From Phoronis ovalis (lineage: Eukaryota > Phoronida > Phoronidae), in assembly GCA_028565635.1 (NCBI GenBank), contig JAOXYB010086386.1, positions 1 to 18,767 on the forward strand: a stretch of DNA of 18,767 nucleotides, in the 5' to 3' direction. Numbering within the stretch: the stretch's first letter is position 1; every line of letters begins with the position of its first letter. The notes beneath the pieces are model-generated. The model worked only from the letters and a program-made list of their open reading frames with translations, ran no database searches and had not been told where the DNA came from. The position numbers were made by a program, and so were the translations under genes. Positions 1 through 9,400 of this stretch are shown piece by piece.

Positions 1-107
1 ATGTGCAACCCTATCAAGTTTAAGTTAGCGCAATACATGTTACGCAGTGGTGCGCGAGTATCTGACGCAACGTCAAACCATACATTTATATTATTGTTTC
101 ACACATA

Positions 108-1454
108 CAGCATGACACGGAAAATTTTTGCGCTGTTGCAGAAATATATAAATAAGTAAATAAAAAAGGTAATTGCTCTCTGGTGATCAACATTGTATTA
201 TTTATCAATCATTACATTCAATTCTGACATTTAACCTTTGCGTCTTCTCCGTGAACAGAAATTACGGGTTTTATAATTCGATCTGGAACGGAATGTACCA
301 ATTCCGTTAGATATGGGTGAAGGGGGGATTTTTTTCAAGCTTGTTGTAAGCGCCTTTTTAGCTGGGCCACTGTTGTAGGTGGAGGGTCTTTGTAAACGTT
401 ATTGTTCAGAAAACCTAATACATTCTCAATAACGTTTAAGTGAATTTCCTGGATATTCATCTTTTTTAAAGTAGTTTGGCAAATTATCAGAGCACCAGTT
501 TTGCGCGAGTTAACTGGTGATGCTATGCACAGGTGCACCATCTTAAAGAAACTTATATTTGTCACTATTATCAACAAGTTTTCGCTTATCAGTGGGTCCA
601 TTTTCTTCTAAGCGACGTAATAATGGTAATACCTCTATATAGAGATGTTCTTCACAAAATAATAGCTGTTACATTTTACCCTAAGGAATAAAGTAAAGGC
701 GAGGTACACGCTTGGCTGAAACCCTGCCCGAAATCACGATTTTTGGGTTACTTTTAACAGTGCGAACGACGGTATATTGTCTTCCTGCGAACCCACACGT
801 TATCAGTTTGTCTATTTGGAATGTAAAATAATTATTTGGGTGCCTCATCGAAAAATACAATCTTTTTAGTCCAGTTTTTGAGTTTTTCGAAATTGTACCT
901 TGGCCTCCTTTGTTTTAATGCTTTTAAATATTTTCGTTGTCGTTTGAAGCTTTTTCATTCAGATCATTCTTCATAAACCCTCTGACCGTCACCTTTAAGA
1001 CCACGAGAAAATACTGAACACGTATTTTCCACGTTTGTACTTCGCTTCACAGATTAGCCTTTAGGCAGTAATGGACAGCTCGGAGGACTTCCCAGATCTA
1101 GGCTTTCTTGCGACAGAGCTTTCATTTTTTCTTCCGGAAAAAACACTTGAATATCATTGACTTGGTTATACTTAGCTCTTTTTTTTTTGCCGTATCCCAT
1201 TTCTGGCAGTAAAATAGCTTGAAATCAAAAGCACCATGTCCCCTTCCATTTTGAAATTGAAAAATCTCGTCCAAACATATACGTATCATAAAATATCAGA
1301 CGCTGGTACCCAATTACGTTTTGATTTATATTCTTAGTAAAATGTATTCTTTTTTAGAAGAAATAGTTATTATAATTATATATATTAGATACATGTAGTT
1401 AGTTTAAGTTTAGTCTGAATCCAAAAATGTCCATGTTTTTCCCGTGTCATACTG
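108..1454 (-). mobile_element. Degenerate Tc1/mariner DNA transposon
   Basis: The left end reads CAGCATGACACGGAAAA (from 108). The right end, reverse complemented from 1454, reads CAGTATGACACGGGAAAA. Both ends are bordered by TA (106-107 and 1455-1456), the Tc1/mariner target duplication. The 1347-bp length fits the family, and a decayed transposase lies inside on the minus strand. TIR similarity fades after about 18 bases. Confidence 0.82.
335..1240 (-). pseudogene. Tc1/mariner-family transposase relic
   Basis: Read on the minus strand in several frames, this shows decayed transposase blocks. There is an N-terminal TVRGFMKNDL-like piece (around 975-1010). KNWTKKIVFFDEAPK (around 835-880) carries the first catalytic Asp (847-849). 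DGAPVHS (around 523-542) carries the second. HLNVIENVLGFLNNN then TTVAQLKRRLQQA (335-442) matches the conserved DLNPIEN...LK region. The third catalytic Asp is replaced by His (440-442) and the Trp expected after LQQA is a stop codon. Multiple frameshifts and stops show it is dead. The exact subfamily (DD34D, DD34E or another) cannot be fixed by eye. Confidence 0.78.
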
Positions 1455-1459
1455 TAATT

Positions 1460-1935
1460 CAGTCTGAATAAATCCATCCGTTAGTGTTCCGTACCCTCTC
1501 AACTAAAGTCTGGGCTTAACCATAGTCAATTTTTGTTTATTATCTCGAAATGCAGAAGTACGATAATCCCTTTATTTATATATAAAGTGTCACGAAAATC
1601 TTGACATCAATCAAATTGCAGCTTACAATAATAGGTATAACAGTGGACTAAGTGCGTAGGAGATCGATCACACATATCCTGTCCTGCCAGAGTTTATCTA
1701 TAGTCCGCTAAGCATAAAAGCAAGCTCCCCGATGATACCTATTCAGAATGAGTCATAATGATAGAATAGACATGGTAGGTGACGATGTATCACGCAGAGA
1801 GAAAGGATTACCTGGTCTGGCAAAAGATTAATGACGTAATTATTTCGCTCTTGTCAAATTGAAGGAATATAATAAAAACGCCCAGGCGTTAGTTGAGAAG
1901 GTACGGAACACTAACGGATGGATTTATTCAGAATG
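1460..1935. mobile_element. MITE, copy 1 (476 bp, 56-bp TIRs, 9-bp TSD)
   Basis: The terminal inverted repeats are 1460-1515 and 1880-1935, with four mismatches over 56 bases; they begin CAGTCTGAATAAATCC and CATTCTGAATAAATCC. The flanking direct repeat ACTGTAATT (1451-1459 and 1936-1944) is a 9-bp target duplication. There is no ORF inside. A 9-bp TSD with long TIRs fits a Mutator-like (MULE) non-autonomous element best; that assignment is inference. Confidence 0.85.
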
Positions 1936-1944
1936 ACTGTAATT

Positions 1945-4440
1945 GTACTAATCCTCAACAAATAATTTCAGGGTACTTCAGTGTTCCAAAATTATAGCTC
2001 ACCTTCAATTGTTACGGTCAGTACAAAAAACATCGTAATGTAATAATTCCTTAGTGAAGAATTCATGTTGCCAACATTTGAACAAAAGAATACTAAAAAA
2101 AATCTGTAAACAAACAAAATATTATATTATTTCACTATCTGTCTAGTATGATTATTGGTGTTAATATAGGCCCTGATAAATAAAAAAGAGACACAAAAAC
2201 CAAATGAGACTGCCCAGCCTAGCACATAATTTACAGGCACTTCCTTTTTATCACTCGGGTTATCATTCCTCTTTCAATGACCCAGATACAGGCCTTGTCC
2301 TACATTGTCAGCCTACGGTTTGAGGCAGGTTATAAACTTTTGCAATGCCAAAATCGGCGACCTTTTTTTGCAGTTAAACTCTTTATTGAAGTAGACATAT
2401 CAAACACCTATTTAAAGGAAGCAAAAATTTGCCACTATACGCTGCCATAGTATCCATGGTCATCCATGGTACAGTTGGGCATTTTATCCAGGACTACCTC
2501 TTTACCATGTTTATAAATGAACTTGCTCCAACGTAAAGATAGCAGAAACATAATATTATCTATAACTGTAGATTATTAGAACAGCTAACAAAACAAATCC
2601 AAACTGAACAAAAACTTAAAGTTATTTTGCATAGTCGCATAATGACAGTTACATACGTACACTACATGCAGCTTGTTTATTTTATGATCCTCGTACAAAA
2701 GCTACATAAAGTAGGATCAATTATAAACATTACAAGAATCATCATAGTGGCTTATCACGTCTGCTTGCAGTGTCTGGGTACTCACCTTATAACACGATAG
2801 TATTTTAAAACTTGGAATGAATAACTTGAACCAAGACTGGCATTTGTGATAATAACTTCTTTGTATGTCACCGGTTTCCGTTGATAACTAGTGATAGTAT
2901 CAACCGAATTTAATGTTGACTTTACATGCCTGGGTCACTGCAGCTATTTTATAATTCATAATGCTTTTTACTCCTAATGCATTCTTCCGAATATTACTTA
3001 AGAAATGCAATTACTAAACGTAACATAAGGTGATGGGGCATACTGGGGGCATAGTGTTGTTTGCTCTCAGACATTTAAAACTTTTAAATTAATTTAAAAT
3101 ATTTTGACTAATGTTGCATACATATTCCTATTGGTAACCTCTACAACTGGTAACTATTTCTTTTTATCATGTTATAATTATTTTTAACTTGCCTTTTATG
3201 ATATGCCATCGAGTTCCGTTCCTTTTGCTGAAACGTTTACCTAATGGATCATCCAGACACATACTAGTACAATAAAAAATAAAAAAAAAGTCGAGAAACT
3301 GTAGTATTTAAAACATTACATTTTTTAAACAAGCTTGCAGAGACTCATTTATTTAGTAATCGATATCTTATTTAATAAATATATCATTGTAGACATAAGC
3401 GGTAGTGTAAAGAAAGGAAAGAGGGAAAAATATACCCTCAAATATACTGCTGATGCTACACATTATTTAGGTGCATTATAATAATAATACTCCGGATAGG
3501 ACATGCAAGAGTGAATGGGGTGATTACCGTGGTACGCCAAGTACACTGTCAGGGCAGTCACCATGATTAGACAGGGAAAACCTTCATCGGGCCGAAAAAC
3601 TTGTTTACTGACTGTTATAGGGATTTGACCATAATGGATCTGAGGCAACCTGCTGATAGTCAAGAAGGAAAGGCCCTATACGGTCATTCATCCCAGGAGA
3701 GAAGTTATGTTCCATGTATTTTCTAGTGATGACGATAGTGGTTCGTGGACGTTATTTCCACAAACAAATAGAAATGACAAACCATGTGTGCAAAGTAGCA
3801 TATTTGCTCAGCGGGTGATATGATGATTCCACCAGGGACTGTAGCATATAGGCAGTTATCCAGCGTCTGCATAAACCAGCATGATGTCCTCCAGGGAAAC
3901 TGTACGCCGCATAAGGTGATTCGATTGGAACTTACAATTCATATGTAATGAATTCGAAATAGGTGCATTTTCGGATGGAAGCCGATAATAATAATAATAT
4001 TTTAAAATATATTCTATCAACAAATCATGGACTTTTTTGGCACTGTGAAATCAACATAATTCCGCTTGCAAGTTCCGAATTTGCCACAGTGTGTCCTTCA
4101 ATCAATGAATTTTGCCTGGTTGTAATGTCCGACATTCTCACTAGGCGGTCTTCAGTCGACCAACCATAGCAAAAATTCTGTGTCTCCACGAAAAACCGAC
4201 TGTAGCCATAAGACACTTTACACTAAAATGTGAGTAGAAGAAATTATTATCAGATTAGCTGGTTAAACACTGTACACGTGTAAACTGTTGATATTACGAA
4301 GGTGAATAAGAAAATCAATAATGTCCTTATGCTGGGTATCGAATTATTCTCAGCGATAAGTGTCTGGTATTCCATCCACACATGCAATAGTTTTATCTGC
4401 AATACACTGTCAGATAACTATGTGGTGTAGAATAATGTGA
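1945..4440. other. No gene seen (upstream intergenic)
   Basis: AT-rich sequence with stops in all frames. Open frames are under about 70 codons and show no domain. A small doublet ATCCATGGT occurs near 2451-2470, and ATA microsatellite stretches occur near 3478-3490 and 3985-4000. Some parts may be old repeat copies, but I cannot assign them. Confidence 0.6.
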
Positions 4441-4570
4441 AACAGGTTGGTCAGTCAACACGATGGATTGGACATTGGGTTCACATCCACAAGGTCGCGG
4501 ATTTGAATATTGGTTAAGAACATTCCAGCGGGGTGTGTTGTCAGTTTTCAGTGAAGCTATCTTCCGAGAG
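4441..4570 (+). mobile_element. Probable tRNA-derived SINE relic
   Basis: A box A-like TTGGTCAGTCAACACGATGG is followed by GATTGGACATTGGGTTCACATCC. AAGGTCGCGGATTTGAATAT comes next and resembles the AGGTCGCGGGTTCGAATCCC box B of many invertebrate SINEs, with CpG-type decay. The 3' boundary is uncertain. There is no visible TSD. It is too degenerate to be a functional tRNA gene. Confidence 0.5.
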
Positions 4571-6319
4571 ACTCAAATAAAATGTGATTAATGATGCTCG
4601 TTAATAAAACGCGTGAAAAGGGTGCTTATGTGAGGACCGGTCGCATAACGCGCAGTACTCGTTTAGGATAGGAAAATCAACAATTTTGATCAAAAAGGAT
4701 ATGATTTTTACACTGGTTTTGCTTAAAAGTTTGCACGACGAGTCTTGATTAGGGTCTAATTTTCGCGGTAAGAGTCTTACTTTTTGCAGTTTGAAAAATT
4801 CCCGTTTTTAGATAAGATATAGTCCCAACTTCGGCATATAGATCTTACTTAAAAATATTTGTTTTTCATTCTTGGGTGGAGTACCCATTTTCGACCCTCC
4901 TTAATCACTTGTTTAGAGGTATTTTTTGAGGGCATTAACGGAATGATTATACCCACTATTTATTTCAATGCCCCCCCCCGGAGCCATCCGTTCCTCACTG
5001 CAGCATGCTTACTTGCAATTGGAACAAAACCTACTAGCCGTTACGCAAACTTTAACACGGATTTTAAATTTGTCACGGATAATCTAGTAATATAAGTACT
5101 GGAGTTGAGTAGTTGATACGCAACATGCTCCATAGTTTCGCCTAAAGATTACAACTCAACAATAACTCTTGTTAACAGTACAGCGAATTTCTATTTAGAG
5201 CATTATTGCATGTTTTCATGTTGTACATGTATGTGTTTTGCATATATTTACCAATTTCACCGACTTTATGACTTTAAATATACAAAGTAGGAAGTTTATT
5301 AAACATAAAACACTTTATCATATAAAAAATATCCTCTGGTAGTTCATCCCGTTGAAACACGACCGCACCCAAAAAAGAACTTTTACGATAAAATCTATAT
5401 TTCAGGTGTACTGTATAAACACGAAAAAATAATTTACAAATACAAGTACATGTTTATTCTTTGTCATTTTACTTTGTGCTATAAATAATTTCAAATTGAT
5501 TTAAACACTGCCTTTTATTTTCAAAAAAACTATAAATACAGTTTCTTATCTCGACGGAAGTTCTTACAGTGTTTAATCTTCAGTATTCTAACTATAACAA
5601 AGTTACTTATTTCTCGCCCAGAAATATGTTTACTTATAGGGAACCTCCTTCATTTGCGCTATAAGTAATTTGATTAAAGATTTAAACAATATCTAGTTAT
5701 TTCCGAAATAAATATATACATATTAGCATTACTATATCGCCAAGGAACTTCATAGAATTTTTTATCTAAAATATCTTAACAATAATAGCAAACTTTGGTA
5801 CTCGCCCATTTTATTTAAAGAAATATAACTACAAATACTTTGCAGAAACATAACTTAAACAAACTTTAAGATTAATTCAGATTATCTCCGAGAAATTATC
5901 TACTAGACACTGGACATCTCATTTGTGCAACAGGGGATATGGCAAATAAAATTCAAACGTAGAGTTTACAATCGCTGATAAAATAAAGAAAGTAAGTTAC
6001 TACAAAATATCTGAGACTAATAGCTGCAATTTATGTGTTACCTGGCTACAAACATTTGTTTTCTCAATCTGATAAAGTACGTGACATCGGGTTTATTCAT
6101 CTTGAAGACACAGATATGGAATGTTCCAAGAAATGATAAGCAGGTAATACGCAAACTGTCATGTTTCAGAGTACTTATATGTCATGTTTTTGAGATATCA
6201 GTTGATACTGAAGCAAGCGTCCACAGTTAATTTCTTAGTAAAATTGTCGGGATTAAATATTAAATAGTGAACAGAAAAAGAAGAATCCCGCGATAAAAGT
6301 TAATTTTGAGAATAATTTT
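4571..6319. other. No gene seen (proximal upstream region of the protease)
   Basis: AT-rich, with only short frames lacking recognisable domains. Apart from the tandem duplication at 5460-5830 I see no promoter that I can place with confidence. The protease transcription start, and possibly a non-coding first exon, should lie here. Confidence 0.55.
5460..5830. repeat. Diverged tandem duplication, unit about 180-188 bp
   Basis: Two copies share ordered blocks. GCTATAARTAATTT starts at 5478 and 5658, and GATTTAAACA at 5498 and 5679. TATMTCGMC..GGAA.TTC occurs near 5547 and 5735, and CTCGCCCA at 5613 and 5801. The spacing grows from 180 to 188 bp through indels. A still weaker third copy may begin near 5290. 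It lies about 0.5-0.9 kb upstream of the protease start codon. Confidence 0.6.
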
Positions 6320-6334
6320 ATGATAATTAAGTGA
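6320..6334 (+). promoter_or_regulatory. Minimal upstream ORF in the probable 5' leader
   Basis: ATG 6320 opens a four-codon frame closed by TGA at 6332-6334, ending eleven bases before the main ATG at 6346. If the transcript includes it, it could slow initiation at the main start. The transcription start cannot be placed from sequence, so its presence in the mRNA is assumed. Confidence 0.4.
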
Positions 6335-6345
6335 TCGATAGAATC

Positions 6346-6411
6346 ATGGTCTTTTTATTGACACTGTGTTTTTTTATGATTCTTCAAGTTCTCAGCAGTC
6401 CTATGAAAAGA
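6346..6411 (+). CDS. Exon 1: start codon and signal peptide
   Basis: Encodes residues 1-22. A hydrophobic core (VFLLTLCFFMILQVL) is followed by small residues SS-P, fitting a secretory signal peptide cut near residue 18. The start is ATG 6346: it has A at -3 and G at +4, a good animal initiation context, and an in-frame TAA at 6328-6330 rules out an upstream start in this exon. The donor is A|GTAAGT, phase 0. A start from the in-frame GTG at 6331 is not needed. Confidence 0.85.
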
Positions 6412-9400
6412 GTAAGTACTTTTAAAGTTGTCACTCCAGAGAATAGTAAATATATTACAATAGTCACTGATAAAGCCTTGGGTTGCGGTTTAGGAAACAT
6501 TAGTCTAATAAACGTTGCCTGGTAGAAAAAATATCGAACGCTTTATATTATATATCGATTGTTCCCACCATTTGTTGTCGAAGATATTTCGACCGAATAA
6601 AAATTAAATCTTCAGATAATCCTGCTGTTCCTTTGAGTGTTTTACTATAATAAGTCATTCTGTTTTAGGATGTAGGACATGCAGCTGTCCCTGTAGACAG
6701 TGGCGGTAGGTTTTTTCTTCTTTCTAGAATTACAATTAACATAGAGTGTTATTTTAAACGGTCATTTATTTGGAGATCATGTAGTCGAATATCAATCACG
6801 AATTCGCGTTCTGTAACGCAGCAGTAACGTTTATGATAGACAACCACTTGTTACATGTGCCATCCTTACTCTTCAAGCGCTTTCTATTATAGTTAAAATA
6901 TCGTATAAAATGGGTAACCGGCATAAAAAAGCATATTTTTAACAACTACATCTGGATATGATCTCACCGATTTTGGTTTCGACGTGTTTTGAAAACTACA
7001 ACGCAATGTATGATGATTTATGTTTATCGCATACAAAACAAGAAAACAAACTATTATTAATATCTGTTCAATTCACATAATTCGTGAACTATGGAACTAT
7101 AAATAATTATAATAAACAGGCTGTAGATAATACTTTTTACTGGTGACTATTTTGGTGTGAGTGTTCCTTTCTGTTTCTGCAGACGCTGCTGCTCCAGAAA
7201 TGCTTGCTGGCAAATTTGAAGGAGACATTAACATGCCATCTGATTTCAATCCAAGGGTAATTATGTAATGTATACTGTGCCTTTATACAGCCATAGATAC
7301 TTGCAGTGGGAAACTTTTCTTGCCATTATCTATCAAAATCTCCCTTATCATAATATTTAACAGAAATGCTGGTGTAAACAATCACAAACCGTACATTTAT
7401 ACCTGAATGTAGAACAATTTTTTGAAAATGAGTCTCATGCTATGCGATCAAACGCGTGTTTGTAATAATTTCTTATATTTTATAGCACAGGAATGCCATA
7501 ATCAATAAAGGACAGCTTTGGCCTAACGGAGTCGTCTATTACAAAATCAGTAGCTCTTATTGTAAGTTCTTTCTATTTCTAAAATCTTTTAGTAAGATTT
7601 TTAAATCTACACGCATTCAAAATTGAACTTTGTACTGTTTTGTACCTTTCAAGGTGGCAGAGGATTCTAGTGAAAATTTTCCTATTTTACCGTATTTTTG
7701 TGTGACTCATATGCGCACTCCTAATTTCTTACTGCCACCCTCTCCGGATGTCATAATAACGTTGCATTACAATTATATTCAAATTCAAGTAAGAATGTTT
7801 AATACTGAGTAAACAAATACTACTCTGATGCCTACTAGAAATTTTAGCAGGTTCATATCCTTTCGCGGTACAAAACAGGCAATGTTTCTACTCATTTTTC
7901 TTTTGCAGCCTCTTCAGTGAAAAGTACTATTAAATCTGCCATGCAGGATATTACGGATAGAACACGCGTTGGAAGTCAATCTTGTATAAAATTCGTTGAA
8001 AGAACGAGTCAGCCAGGTTACATTCATATTCAACCATTATCAGGGTAAACCATTTGCAGTATGCAATAGAAAAGATAAAATCAGTCATTCTAAGGGAGAA
8101 TATACCGCCATTACACACACAAGCAATGTCTTGTATTAGCTTCATCACAAGACAAGATCGCACTGAAAAATAAATGAGAGATTGAATTATAAATTCAATT
8201 AGGTCCATGTCACTAACTCTACCTAGGTCACGTTCTGCAATCGAAAGCAACTTAAGTTCTGGTCAATAAGAGTGAATTCAAAAGGTGTTACTTTTGTAGT
8301 TATGCAAGAATCTTTTTAAATCGTATACATGAGATAAAGTCCGATCGAATAAAGAAATTGATAACATTTTAAGTGGAATCCATGTCATTTTTTTGTTTAA
8401 TCCCAAAACTATCCTCTGTTTACAAGAACGCATGTTTTTCCTAAAGATTTTTTTTTAAATTTCAGCTGTTATTCGTCAGTTGGCCGAACCGGATATGGAC
8501 AAGAATTATCTCTTGGACGAGGATGCGAAAGAAAGGGAACAATGATGCACGAGATGTTACATGCTTTAGGATTCTTTCATGAGCAGTCACGTGCAGATCG
8601 AGACAATTATGTTACTGTACACTGGGACAATATACAATCAGGTAATTATTACACTTTATTATCGTGTAGATAGTTCAACATCTGCTTCATAAAATGTATG
8701 ATCTGCCGTGTACGATAAACGATGTAAATTGTAATAATTGAAGAGCAGCTAGATACAGTCTGCATGATTCATAAATCATTATGAACACCGTCCTGCACCA
8801 TTATTTAAGTATATATGTAGGCTGTTTTACATTGACATTTAGTTCAAAACAAGTTAAAAAAAATAACCAGTTCGAAACTAGTTAAAATATGTACGTTTTT
8901 CGTAGTGTAGACACAACCAAATCGATAAAGTTATGGCTTCCAACACAAAATTTATGACATGGTTGCCATTTTTGGTTCAACATGGCCGCCAAAATTTCTA
9001 CTACAAATTTTCATCTTAAGAACCCGGCAAACATTTTATTCCAAGTTTCGTGGAAGCCCAGTAACTTCCGAGTTATCAAAGAACATGTTCTTGTTTTGGC
9101 GCCACTTTAAATCACAGATAGCCACCAGCTTTAACTTCATAAGCAACATTTTCTGAAAACAGTTTCGCACAAAATCTGCTGAAACAAAAAACCGATGCAA
9201 AACAATATGTGTTCCAGTTTTGTAGTTTATAGCCATACTACAGCAAACCTGGTATATACACTATTAACCTGTTTAACTCTAATCTACTTTTACACTACTA
9301 GTGTAAAGAAGGTTTAAGTCTGGCTCCACATATATACAAAGCAGATTATCATTAATGGGTAAATTGTCATACTGCAAGAGTTCTACTGAATGGATTGTCT

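Noticed and set aside
3460-3975. TAGGTGCATT at 3467 and again at 3960 as ends of an element
   Set aside because: The match is ten bases with AT-rich flanks and no inverted ends or target duplication. Chance cannot be excluded.
7951-8250. 99-codon minus-strand open frame
   Set aside because: It is antisense to protease exon 5 and its intron; the sense strand encodes conserved astacin sequence.
8959-9156. 65-codon frame in intron 6 with a TTGCCATTTTTGG / ATGGCCGCC stretch
   Set aside because: No domain and no usable phase. The sequence resembles an interspersed repeat but I cannot support a family or boundaries.
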